Assembly: GCA_902796095.1 (NCBI GenBank)
Contig: CADBNP010000073.1
Coordinates: forward strand, 1-23,960
From: an uncultured Aeromonadales bacterium
GTDB lineage: Bacteria > Pseudomonadota > Gammaproteobacteria > Enterobacterales > Succinivibrionaceae
DNA length: 23,960 nucleotides
Reading direction: 5' to 3'
Shown here: piece after piece, positions 1 through 7,044 of the stretch
Numbering within the stretch: the first letter of the stretch is position 1
Layout of the letters: every line of letters begins with the position of its first letter
Translations under genes and position numbers: made by a program
Notes under the pieces: generated by a model
What the model saw: only the letters and a program-made list of their open reading frames with translations
What the model was told of the DNA's origin: nothing
Databases searched by the model: none

Positions 1-278
1 ACAGCCGGCAATATAGGATTTGCTGATTCTCTGTATACTTTTCCTTGTTACTGTTCGTTTCTGCTCAGAGAATGGATAGATTCAAGGGTACGTCACTGAT
101 TTTTCTTCAGAGAAGTCGGAAAGCACTAAGATGACTCTCTTCATGAACTTGTAATCCTGGAATGCATGGATCAGACGTGGAGCTTAATCAGCGGTGTATT
201 ATCATTGCTGCCGAGTGCTGAAAACTTCATGCGGGACATATTTTTATGATCTGAATTTTATCTGACCTTGCCGTAAAA
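1..278. other. Intergenic stretch, no gene recognised
   Basis: No convincing reading frame, RNA gene or mobile-element end is visible here. Short frames on the minus strand are interrupted by stops within a few dozen codons and resemble nothing I know. The stretch ends where an IS605-type left-end hairpin begins. Confidence 0.4.
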
Positions 279-507
279 CCACGTCTCTTAGGACGTGGAT
301 ATAAAGCATAAAATTAGGTACAATCTTTCCTGCCAACGAGATAGACTTCGACTTTCTCAATGACGGCAAATCAGGCTAGGGCATAGCCGTAGAGCTTGTG
401 AAGTGAACCGCACTGTCGGTCAGCAGCAAGAACCCACCGCGAGTAACCCGCAGCATGCCGTGGGCGCTAGTAGGAATCCCCTGTCTTCAGACCGGGGAGG
501 ATGTCAA
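279..507 (+). mobile_element. Internally deleted IS200/IS605-type element with tnpB tail and omegaRNA-like right end
   Basis: The left boundary is a 7-bp hairpin (CCACGTC at 279-285, GACGTGG at 292-298, loop TCTTAG), the form of an IS605-family left end. The right boundary is an imperfect hairpin (CCCC 478-481 with GGGG 494-497) inside TAGGAATCCCC...GGGGAGGATGTCAA, the layout typical of right ends and omegaRNA 3' ends in this family. Between them one frame stays open from 364 past 507 and reads CEVNRT, then QEPTASNP and SRNPLSSDRGGCQ, which resembles the low-complexity C-terminal tails of TnpB proteins; a TGA at 361-363 interrupts it upstream. There is no room for TnpA or the TnpB catalytic domain, so this is a MITE-like deletion derivative that could only move or act in trans. 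The exact ends, and any transcription of the omegaRNA-like part, are inferred. Confidence 0.65.
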
Positions 508-512
508 TCATG

Positions 513-518
513 TATAAT
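513..518 (+). promoter_or_regulatory. Candidate -10 box for argH
   Basis: A consensus TATAAT lies six bases after the right end of the IS-like element and 30 bases before the argH ATG. The region 16-18 bases upstream has no good -35 hexamer because it falls inside the element's right-end hairpin. The call therefore rests on the -10 alone. Confidence 0.4.
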
Positions 519-548
519 ATGCGTGTTTTAGTTTTTTGAGGATTTGAT

Positions 549-1925
549 ATGGCTCTTTGGGGTGGTCGCTTCACACAGGAAGCTGATGCAAGATTTAAGG
601 ATTTCAATGATTCACTGAGATTTGACTACAGAATGGCTCAGCAGGATATCGAGGGATCTGTAGGATGGGCCAGGGCGATTGCCTCTGTCGGTATCATTAC
701 ACAGGAAGAGAAGGATAAGCTGATTGCCGCTCTGGAAAAGCTACTGGCAGAGGTTAACCGGGATCCGCACAGTATTGCCGATGCCGGTTTTGAGGATATC
801 CACTCCTATGTTGAGAGCCGTCTGATTGAGGAAGTCGGTGATCTGGGGAAGAAACTTCATACGGGAAGGAGCAGAAATGATCAGGTGGCAACAGATATAA
901 AACTTTGGTGCCGTGCTCAGATTGAGGTCCTGCTGAACTCCATCCGCAATTTACAGAAAAAACTGACTCTTACGGCAGAGACCTATCAGAGTGTAGTCAT
1001 GCCGGGATATACACACCTTCAGCGTGCGCAACCGGTAGTTTTCGGGCACTGGGCCTTGGCTTATGTAGAAATGCTTGAGCGGGACTACCTTCGCCTGGAG
1101 AATGCACGCAGACTGATGAATGTGTGTCCTCTCGGTTCGGCGGCACTGGCCGGTACTGCATATCCTGTAGATCGTGAACAGCTTGCACGGGATCTGGGAT
1201 TTGATGAAGCTACCAGAAACAGTCTTGATTCTGTCTCTGACAGAGATCATATAGCAGAAATTCTAAGCTGTGCATCCATATCCATGATGCATCTTTCCCG
1301 TTTTGCGGAGGATTTGATTATTTATAATTCCGGAGAATCCGCTTTTCTTGAACTGTCCGACAGGGTAACCTCCGGATCCTCCCTTATGCCGCAGAAAAAG
1401 AATCCGGATGCGCTTGAACTTATCCGCGGTAAAACCGGGCGCGTCTATGGAGCTCTTATGGGCATACTGACAACCCTCAAGGCTCTGCCGCTTGCCTATG
1501 ACAAGGATATGCAGGAGGATAAGGAGGGTCTTTTTGATGCTCTTGATACATGGCATGACTGTCTTGATATGTCCGCTCTTGTGCTTGAGGATATCAGGAT
1601 CAGAACGGATCGCACTCTGGCTGCGGCAAAGGGCGGATATTCCAATGCTACGGAGCTTGCCGATTATCTTGTCTCCAAAGGAATTCCGTTTCGCGAGGCC
1701 CATCATATAGTAGGCGAGCTTGTCGTATACGCCATCAGCGAGAACAGACCTCTTGAAGAACTGACAGTGCCTGAATTTCAGAAAATATGTTCTTCAATAT
1801 CCGATGACGTTTATCCTTGTCTTGAAATATCTTCGGCACTGGAAAAACGATGTGCCAAGGGTGGTGTGGCACCTCAGCAGGTTGCGGCAGCTATCGGTTT
1901 TATGAAAAAGCATCTGGGTTTATAA
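549..1925 (+). CDS. argH: Argininosuccinate lyase
   Basis: ArgH splits argininosuccinate into arginine and fumarate, the last step of arginine biosynthesis, as a cytosolic homotetramer. The 458-aa protein matches the usual length (E. coli 457) and starts with the typical MALWGGRF. It carries TGRSRND (105-111), the MPGYTHLQRAQP segment (151-162) with the conserved active-site region, and the fumarase/lyase superfamily signature GSSLMPQKKN (276-285), whose flexible loop holds the catalytic serine. The ATG is preceded by a GAGG Shine-Dalgarno at 538-541. No other arg gene is next to it. The following gene starts three bases after its stop, so the two are probably co-transcribed and translationally coupled. 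No truncation or frameshift is seen. Confidence 0.97.
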   Translation: MALWGGRFTQEADARFKDFNDSLRFDYRMAQQDIEGSVGWARAIASVGIITQEEKDKLIAALEKLLAEVNRDPHSIADAGFEDIHSYVESRLIEEVGDLGKKLHTGRSRNDQVATDIKLWCRAQIEVLLNSIRNLQKKLTLTAETYQSVVMPGYTHLQRAQPVVFGHWALAYVEMLERDYLRLENARRLMNVCPLGSAALAGTAYPVDREQLARDLGFDEATRNSLDSVSDRDHIAEILSCASISMMHLSRFAEDLIIYNSGESAFLELSDRVTSGSSLMPQKKNPDALELIRGKTGRVYGALMGILTTLKALPLAYDKDMQEDKEGLFDALDTWHDCLDMSALVLEDIRIRTDRTLAAAKGGYSNATELADYLVSKGIPFREAHHIVGELVVYAISENRPLEELTVPEFQKICSSISDDVYPCLEISSALEKRCAKGGVAPQQVAAAIGFMKKHLGL

Positions 1926-1928
1926 GAA

Positions 1929-2198
1929 ATGAGTAGTAGTAAGGATTTAGGCAGTTTCTGCGTCGCTCTGTCATCATCTGATCGTAAGTTGATTGATTCA
2001 TCCGTTGATGAAATCATCCGTGCGGTTTCCTCATCGGGAGCAAAATGCAGCGGACCGATACTCCGCAAGAATTATTTCAAGGACAATGTTCTTTATCATA
2101 CCCGTAAAATAAAGGTTACTCCCACTGTTGATACTGCCGCGGCCCTTGATGGACTTAATCTTTCCAAGGAGGTGTCTGTCAGATTGCTCAGGGAGTAG
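1929..2198 (+). CDS. S10/NusE paralogue lacking the ribosome-inserting loop
   Basis: This 89-aa protein aligns with the S10 encoded at 2483. Residues 14-44 match S10 11-41 without gaps (14 of 31 identical, including DRKLID against DHRLID and SGAKCSGPI against SGAQVRGPI). Residues 61-86 match S10 76-101 (11 of 26, including P-T, L..L.LS and V.V). Between the blocks S10 has 33 residues and this protein 15, a net loss of 18. The missing part is the long S10 loop that threads into the 30S head, nearly the same region deleted in the E. coli NusE construct used for the NusB-NusE complex. The alpha/beta core that binds NusB is kept. The start lies three bases after the argH stop with no clear Shine-Dalgarno, which suggests reinitiation. 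Function is inferred: a dedicated antitermination NusE or another regulator. A decaying duplicate is the alternative, but the frame is intact and the core conserved. Confidence 0.8.
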   Translation: MSSSKDLGSFCVALSSSDRKLIDSSVDEIIRAVSSSGAKCSGPILRKNYFKDNVLYHTRKIKVTPTVDTAAALDGLNLSKEVSVRLLRE

Positions 2199-2207
2199 TT
2201 TCGGGGA

Positions 2208-2228
2208 CTGTTCAGACAGATATTTTTT
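2208..2228 (+). terminator. Weak candidate terminator after the S10 paralogue
   Basis: CTGT-TCAG-ACAG (2208-2219) can form a 4-bp hairpin and is followed by a run of six T at 2223-2228. The stem is short; a longer alternative pairs TCTGTC near 2175 with GACAGA at 2215-2220. Placement between the argH unit and the S10 promoter is plausible. Confidence 0.35.
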
Positions 2229-2276
2229 CTCCATGAAGGACGAAAATCAAATGATGTGACAAAGTGCAAATTTTTC

Positions 2277-2304
2277 TTGCATCTATTTCATATTCCTTTA
2301 TAAT
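2277..2304 (+). promoter_or_regulatory. Sigma70 promoter of the S10 operon
   Basis: TTGCAT (2277-2282) and a perfect TATAAT (2299-2304) are separated by 16 bp. Transcription would begin near 2311, giving a leader of about 170 nt before rpsJ. Confidence 0.8.
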
Positions 2305-2311
2305 GAGTCTG

Positions 2312-2482
2312 CATTATTTGAGTAATGTCTATTTTTTTATACGGCTTTTGAAAAACCGTAGTTAAAATCTGCTCGATATGAGCGGTACATTTTTGATTAT
2401 CACTACTTGGTGTATTTGAAAGATAAATGACACTGAGCTGTGATTTTCTATTGTTCTTTAACCAACAGGAGCTCTGGCTAAA
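2312..2482 (+). promoter_or_regulatory. Structured leader of the S10 operon, candidate L4-responsive region
   Basis: The leader is about as long as the E. coli S10 leader, where ribosomal protein L4 controls both transcription attenuation and translation. Visible hairpins are CATTA/TAATG (2312-2327), TACGG/CCGTA (2340-2360) and CTGCTC/GAGCGG (2369-2385). The last is followed by T2390-T2394, as expected of an attenuator. GAGCT (2435-2439) can pair with AGCTC (2470-2474), covering the AGGAG Shine-Dalgarno (2467-2471) of rpsJ. L4 control is inferred from position and layout only. Confidence 0.5.
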
Positions 2483-2797
2483 ATGCAGCAGAACCAAAGA
2501 ATTCGAATCCGTCTGAAGGCTTTTGATCACCGTCTGATCGATACGTCTACTGCGGAAATCGTTGAAACTGCTAAGCGCTCTGGCGCACAGGTTCGTGGTC
2601 CTATTCCACTGCCTACACGTAAGGAACGCTTTACCGTACTGATTTCTCCACACGTAAACAAAGATGCACGTGATCAGTATGAAATCCGTACACACAAGCG
2701 ATTAATTGATATTGTGCAGCCTACCGACAAGACTGTAGATGCTCTTATGCGTCTTGATTTGTCCGCAGGTGTTGAAGTGCAGATTCGCTTAGATTAA
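2483..2797 (+). CDS. rpsJ: 30S ribosomal protein S10 (NusE)
   Basis: First gene of the S10 operon. S10 sits in the 30S head and, with NusB, acts as NusE in transcription antitermination. The 104-aa sequence is nearly identical to E. coli S10 with one inserted residue near the N-terminus, and it keeps the full extended loop (about residues 46-68) that the upstream paralogue lacks. An AGGAG Shine-Dalgarno lies 11 bases before the ATG and can be masked by leader pairing. It is followed 20 bases later by rplC. Confidence 0.98.
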   Translation: MQQNQRIRIRLKAFDHRLIDTSTAEIVETAKRSGAQVRGPIPLPTRKERFTVLISPHVNKDARDQYEIRTHKRLIDIVQPTDKTVDALMRLDLSAGVEVQIRLD

Positions 2798-2817
2798 CGG
2801 AAAAGAGGTAAAAACAA

Positions 2818-3456
2818 ATGTCAATCGGTTTAATCGGTCGCAAAGTTGGTATGACACGCATTTTTAATGCAGATGGCGTATCAGTACCTGTGACTGTTAT
2901 CGAAGTTGAAGCAAACCGTGTCACTCAGGTAAAGACTGTTGATAGTGACGGCTACAACGCTATTCAGGTTACCACAGGTAGCGTGAAGCCAAGCCGCCTT
3001 TCAAAGCCTGAGGTCGGACACTTCAAGAAGGCTGGCGTTGAGGCCGGTCGTGGTTTATGGGAATTCCGCCTTGCTGATGACGAACTTGAGGCATACAAGG
3101 TAGGTTCAGAGGTTAAGGTAGATCTTTTTGCAGACGTTAAGAAGGTTGATGTAACCGGCGTTTCTAAAGGTAAGGGCTTTGCCGGTACCGTTAAGAGATG
3201 GAATTTCCGCACTCAGGATATGACTCACGGTAATTCCCGTTCACACCGTGTTCCTGGTTCAACAGGTCAGAACCAGACTCCGGGTCGTGTTTTCAAGGGT
3301 AAGACAATGGCCGGTCATCTGGGTAATGTTACAACTACCGTTCAGAGTCTTGAACTGGTACGCGTTGACGTTGAACGCAATTTATTGCTGGTTAAGGGTG
3401 CTGTTCCAGGTGCCGTAAACGGTAATATCATTGTTAAACCAGCTGTTAGAGTTTAA
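2818..3456 (+). CDS. rplC: 50S ribosomal protein L3
   Basis: L3 is an early-assembling 50S protein whose long loop reaches towards the peptidyl transferase centre. The 212-aa product has the standard MSIGLIGRKVGMTRIF start and the loop motif GQNQTPGRVFKGKTMAGH around 150-167. Gln153 corresponds to the glutamine that PrmB methylates in E. coli L3. An AGAGG ribosome-binding site precedes the ATG. It is followed after 17 bases by rplD in the same transcript. Confidence 0.98.
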   Translation: MSIGLIGRKVGMTRIFNADGVSVPVTVIEVEANRVTQVKTVDSDGYNAIQVTTGSVKPSRLSKPEVGHFKKAGVEAGRGLWEFRLADDELEAYKVGSEVKVDLFADVKKVDVTGVSKGKGFAGTVKRWNFRTQDMTHGNSRSHRVPGSTGQNQTPGRVFKGKTMAGHLGNVTTTVQSLELVRVDVERNLLLVKGAVPGAVNGNIIVKPAVRV

Positions 3457-3473
3457 TACTTGGGGAGATAGTA

Positions 3474-4079
3474 ATGGAATTAGTAATGAAAGACACCCAG
3501 GGTGCTCTTCAAGTTTCTGAAACCACTTTTGCACGTGAGTATAACGAAGCTCTTATCCATCAGGTAGTTGTTGCATATAACAACGGAGCTCGTCAGGGTT
3601 CACGCAAGCAGAAGAATCGTTCTGAAGTTTCAGGCGGTGGCAAGAAACCTTGGAATCAGAAGGGTACTGGTCGTGCCCGCGCAGGCAGCATCCGTTCTCC
3701 GCTCTGGAGGAGTGGCGGTGTTACATTTGCTGCGCGCCCTCAGGATCACAGCCAGAAGGTAAATCGCAAGATGTACCGTGCTGCATTGCAGAGTATCTTC
3801 TCTGAACTCGTCCGTCAGGATCGTCTAGTTGTAGTGAATGATTTTTCAGTTGATCAGCCAAAGACCAAGTTGCTTGTTGAAAAGCTGAAGGCTATGGATC
3901 TGAACGATGTGCTTATCATCAAGAAGGATGTTGATGCAAATCTGTTCCTTTCTGCACGCAACCTCTACAAGGTTGATGTCCGCGATGTTAAGGGTATTGA
4001 TCCGGTCAGTCTGATTCGTTTTGACAAGGTGTTGATTACAGCTGATGCTGTAAAGGAAGTTGAGGAGTCACTGAAGTAA
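3474..4079 (+). CDS. rplD: 50S ribosomal protein L4
   Basis: L4 is a 23S rRNA-binding protein lining the exit tunnel and, in E. coli, the autogenous repressor of the S10 operon. The 201 residues equal the E. coli length. The tunnel-loop motif KKPWNQKGTGRARAGS (about 58-73) and GGVTFAARPQDHSQKVN are intact. ATG was chosen at MELVMKD to match the family. The stop TAA overlaps the ATG of rplW by one base (TAATG), implying coupled translation. Its presence makes L4 control of the leader at 2312-2482 plausible. Confidence 0.98.
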   Translation: MELVMKDTQGALQVSETTFAREYNEALIHQVVVAYNNGARQGSRKQKNRSEVSGGGKKPWNQKGTGRARAGSIRSPLWRSGGVTFAARPQDHSQKVNRKMYRAALQSIFSELVRQDRLVVVNDFSVDQPKTKLLVEKLKAMDLNDVLIIKKDVDANLFLSARNLYKVDVRDVKGIDPVSLIRFDKVLITADAVKEVEESLK

Positions 4080-4411
4080 TGAATCGTCAAGAATACCTTT
4101 TAGACATTGTTAAGTCTAGTGTTTTATCTGAGAAGACTTATAGCCTCACCAGCAATAACGTTCTTGTTTTCAAGGTTCACCGCAAGGCAAACAAGGCTGA
4201 AATCAAGGAAGCTGTTGAAACTGTAATGGGTGCCAAGGTTGTAAGTGTCAATACTCTCAATGTTACCGGCAAGACCAAGCGTAACAGATTTGGTCTGAGC
4301 AAGCATAAGGACTGGAAGAAGGCTTATGTTAAGGTTCAGCCGGCAGAAGGCAAGTCTCTTGAAGATGTTGCTTCTGACATTGGTGCATCTCAGTCTAGTG
4401 AGAATCAATAA
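4079..4411 (+). CDS. rplW: 50S ribosomal protein L23
   Basis: L23 lies at the peptide exit and docks trigger factor and SRP in bacteria. The 110-aa protein is about ten residues longer than E. coli L23 because of a Ser/Glu-rich C-terminal tail after AYVKVQPAEGKSLED. The core pattern V.SEKT....NN..VFKV...A.K.EIK.AVE is conserved. Its start codon overlaps the rplD stop by one base. rplB begins 11 bases after it. Confidence 0.96.
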   Translation: MNRQEYLLDIVKSSVLSEKTYSLTSNNVLVFKVHRKANKAEIKEAVETVMGAKVVSVNTLNVTGKTKRNRFGLSKHKDWKKAYVKVQPAEGKSLEDVASDIGASQSSENQ

Positions 4412-4422
4412 GGGAGTAGAAA

Positions 4423-5244
4423 ATGGCAGTAATTAAATGTAAGCCGACTTCTGCAGGACGTCGTCATGTAATTAAGGTTACAACCCCTAATTTATACAAG
4501 GGTGATCCGTTCAAGCCACTGACCTGTGCTAAGAGCAAGACAGGAGGTCGTAATAACGCTGGTCGTATTACTACCCGTCATATCGGTGGCGGTCACAAGC
4601 AGTTCTACCGTCTTGTTGATTTCAAACGCGTCAAGGATAGCGTTAATGCTAAAGTTGAACGTATTGAGTATGATCCGAACCGTTCAGCAAATATTGCTCT
4701 GATCTGCTATGAAGATGGCGTTCGCAGTTATATTCTGGCTCCTAAGGGTCTCAAGGCAGGTGATGTCGTTGTATCCGGCTCAGATGCTCCTATCCGTGTA
4801 GGAAATACTCTTCCGATGCGCAATATCCCTATCGGTACTACTGTTCATGCAGTTGAGCTTTTCCCTGGAAGAGGTGCACAGCTGGCTCGTTCAGCTGGTG
4901 CCTTTGCACAGCTTGTTGCCCGTGACGGTGCCTACGTAACCGTTCGTCTCCGTTCAGGTGAAATGAGAAAGGTCCTTGCAGACGGTCGTGCAACCATCGG
5001 TGAGGTTGGTAATTCAGAGCATATGCTTCGTCAGCTCGGCAAGGCCGGTGCCAAGAGATGGCAGGGCGTTCGTCCTACTGTTCGCGGTATGTCAATGAAC
5101 CCAATCGACCATCCGCATGGTGGTGGTGAAGGTCGCAACAAGGGTATCCAGCCGGTATCTCCATGGGGAACCAAGTGCAAGGGATACAAGACCCGCAAGA
5201 ATAAGCGTACTGAAAAGTACATCGTCCATCATCGTAGTAAGTAA
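4423..5244 (+). CDS. rplB: 50S ribosomal protein L2
   Basis: L2 is a primary 23S rRNA-binding protein needed for subunit joining and peptidyl transferase activity. The length (273 aa) is standard. The C-terminal signature MNPIDHPHGGGEG is present, with His230 equivalent to the functionally important His229 of E. coli. The basic tail ends YIVHHRSK, where E. coli has an Arg-rich RRRSK end. A GGGAG Shine-Dalgarno precedes the ATG. It is co-transcribed with rpsS, 20 bases downstream. Confidence 0.98.
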   Translation: MAVIKCKPTSAGRRHVIKVTTPNLYKGDPFKPLTCAKSKTGGRNNAGRITTRHIGGGHKQFYRLVDFKRVKDSVNAKVERIEYDPNRSANIALICYEDGVRSYILAPKGLKAGDVVVSGSDAPIRVGNTLPMRNIPIGTTVHAVELFPGRGAQLARSAGAFAQLVARDGAYVTVRLRSGEMRKVLADGRATIGEVGNSEHMLRQLGKAGAKRWQGVRPTVRGMSMNPIDHPHGGGEGRNKGIQPVSPWGTKCKGYKTRKNKRTEKYIVHHRSK

Positions 5245-5264
5245 AGATAAGAGGTAATAGCCAT

Positions 5265-5540
5265 ATGCCACGTTCTCTCAAGAAAGGGCCCTTCATCGAC
5301 CTACACTTGCTGAAGAAGGTAGAGAAAGCAATGGAATCAGGTGATAAGAAGCCTATTAAGACTTGGAGTCGCCGCTCTACGATCGTACCTGACATGATTG
5401 GTATGACCATTGCTGTCCATAATGGTCGTCAGCACGTACCTGTATACGTAACCGACGAAATGGTAGGCCACAAACTTGGTGAATTCGCACCAACACGTTT
5501 GTTCCGCGGACACGCTGCTGATAAAGCAGCCAAGAAGTAA
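5265..5540 (+). CDS. rpsS: 30S ribosomal protein S19
   Basis: S19 forms a head complex with S13 and contacts the A-site tRNA region. The 91-aa product opens with the family hallmark MPRSLKKGPFID and contains KTWSRRSTIVPDMIG and HVPVYVTDEMVGHKLGEFAP. The ATG follows an AAGAGGTAA ribosome-binding site. It is the sixth gene of the S10 operon, with rplV starting 20 bases later. Confidence 0.98.
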   Translation: MPRSLKKGPFIDLHLLKKVEKAMESGDKKPIKTWSRRSTIVPDMIGMTIAVHNGRQHVPVYVTDEMVGHKLGEFAPTRLFRGHAADKAAKK

Positions 5541-5560
5541 AAGTAGAAGGAGTAATATAA

Positions 5561-5896
5561 ATGATTGAAGCTAAAGCTATACATCGTTATGCACGTTCTT
5601 CTGCTCAGAAGACTCGTCTGGTTGCCAATCAGGTCAGAGGTTTGCGTGTTGAAGATGCGTTAAATCTGTTAAAGTTCAGTCCCCGTCACGGTGCTGCTCT
5701 GGTATACAAGGTTCTCAATTCCGCAATTGCCAATGCAGTCAACAACGAGGGTGCTGATGTTGATGCACTGAAGGTATCCGCTATTATGGTTGACGAAGGT
5801 CCTTCCATGAAGCGTATGTCCCCACGTGCAAAGGGTCGCGCTAACAGAATTGTTAAGCGCACATGCCACATATCTGTTGTTGTGTCTGATCGCTAG
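5561..5896 (+). CDS. rplV: 50S ribosomal protein L22
   Basis: L22 lines the exit tunnel; its beta-hairpin loop is where macrolide-resistance changes usually map. The 111-aa protein is one residue longer than in E. coli and has the conserved core RSSAQKTRLVANQVRG and hairpin segment DEGPSMKRMSPRAKGRANR (about 83-101). An AGAAGGAG Shine-Dalgarno precedes the ATG. The stop TAG is ten bases before rpsC. Confidence 0.98.
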   Translation: MIEAKAIHRYARSSAQKTRLVANQVRGLRVEDALNLLKFSPRHGAALVYKVLNSAIANAVNNEGADVDALKVSAIMVDEGPSMKRMSPRAKGRANRIVKRTCHISVVVSDR

Positions 5897-5906
5897 GAGA
5901 TAGTAA

Positions 5907-6617
5907 ATGGGTCAGAAAATTAATCCAAATGGTATTCGCCTAGGTATTACCAAGCAGTTCACATCAAACTGGTACGCAAATGCTAAGGACTACGCACAGA
6001 ACCTTGCTTCCGATTATAAGGTACGTCAGTATCTGACCAAGGAGCTCAAGGACTATTCTGTTTCACGTATTCAGATTGAGCGTTACGCAAAGAGTATCAA
6101 GGTTAATATTAGCACTTCCCGTCCGGGCGGTGTATGGGGTAACAAGGGTGAGGTTATTGAGAAGCTCCGCAAGGAAATTACCAATATCACCGGTGTTGCT
6201 GCTCAGATCAACGTATCTGAAATCCGCAAGCCTGAGTTGGACAGCAAACTCGTAGCTGACAGCATTGCTCAGCAGCTGGAGCATCGTGTTATGTTCCGAC
6301 GTGCCATGAAGAAGGCTATCAGAAGTGCTATGACTGTTGGTGCTCAGGGTATCAAGGTTGAAGTCAGCGGACGTCTCGGCGGTGCGGAAATTGCCCGTTC
6401 AGAGTGGATCCGTGAGGGTCGCGTTCCTCTGCACACTCTTCGTGCTGATATTGATTATGCTGTATCTGAAGCCAATACAACCTACGGTGTGATTGGTGTA
6501 AAGGTATGGATTTTCAAGGGTGAGATTCTTGGCGGCATGGCTGCTGTTGAAGCTCAGCAGGCTGAAAAGAATAATGCTCCTGCGAAGCCAAAGCGTAAGA
6601 GTCGTGGAAATAAGTAA
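5907..6617 (+). CDS. rpsC: 30S ribosomal protein S3
   Basis: S3 forms part of the mRNA entry channel and contributes to ribosomal helicase activity. The 236-aa protein (E. coli 233) has an N-terminal KH-type RNA-binding domain and a C-terminal domain with VMFRRAMKKAI, which keeps the basic mRNA-entry residues, and GRLGGAEIARSEW. The KH loop is unusual: it reads RPGGVWGNKGE (73-82), where most bacteria have RPGIVIGKKGE or a close variant, so two hydrophobic positions before the GxxG loop have become Gly and Trp. The lysine/arginine-rich tail is normal. An AGGAG-like site precedes the ATG. Confidence 0.97.
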   Translation: MGQKINPNGIRLGITKQFTSNWYANAKDYAQNLASDYKVRQYLTKELKDYSVSRIQIERYAKSIKVNISTSRPGGVWGNKGEVIEKLRKEITNITGVAAQINVSEIRKPELDSKLVADSIAQQLEHRVMFRRAMKKAIRSAMTVGAQGIKVEVSGRLGGAEIARSEWIREGRVPLHTLRADIDYAVSEANTTYGVIGVKVWIFKGEILGGMAAVEAQQAEKNNAPAKPKRKSRGNK

Positions 6618-6630
6618 GGAGAAAGGTTAA

Positions 6631-7044
6631 ATGTTACAACCAAAACGTACTAAATTCCGCAAGGTTCAGAAGGGTCGTAATCGCGGACTTGCTCAGACAG
6701 GCAGCACTGTTGAGTTCGGTCAGTTTGGACTCAAGGCAGTTACACGCGGTCAGTTAACCGCCCGTCAGATCGAAGCCGCACGTCGTACCATGACGCGTTA
6801 TATTCAGCGTGAAGGTCAGGTTTGGATTCGAGTATTTCCGGACAAGCCTATTACCGAGAAAGCTCTTGGCGTACGTCAGGGTAAAGGTAAAGGCAGCGTT
6901 GAATACTGGGTTGCAGTTATTCAGCCGGGCAAGATTCTGTATGAAATGGGTGGCGTAAAAGAGGAAACAGCGCGCAATGCTTTTGCTCTGGCTGCAGCCA
7001 AACTTTCTGTTGGAACTACTTTCGTAAGCAGGACGGTGATGTAA
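6631..7044 (+). CDS. rplP: 50S ribosomal protein L16
   Basis: L16 organises the A-site side of the 50S and is needed for late assembly. The 137-aa sequence has the usual MLQPKRTKFRK start and EYWVAVIQPGKILYEM. Arg82 in VRQGKGKG corresponds to Arg81 of E. coli L16, the residue hydroxylated by the oxygenase YcfD; an obligate anaerobe would not be able to modify it. The stop overlaps the rpmC start by one base (TAATG). Confidence 0.98.
   Translation: MLQPKRTKFRKVQKGRNRGLAQTGSTVEFGQFGLKAVTRGQLTARQIEAARRTMTRYIQREGQVWIRVFPDKPITEKALGVRQGKGKGSVEYWVAVIQPGKILYEMGGVKEETARNAFALAAAKLSVGTTFVSRTVM

Noticed and set aside
1263..1706. 147-codon minus-strand frame inside argH
   Set aside because: It lies wholly within a clearly real gene, without a ribosome-binding site or known similarity; it is a shadow frame.
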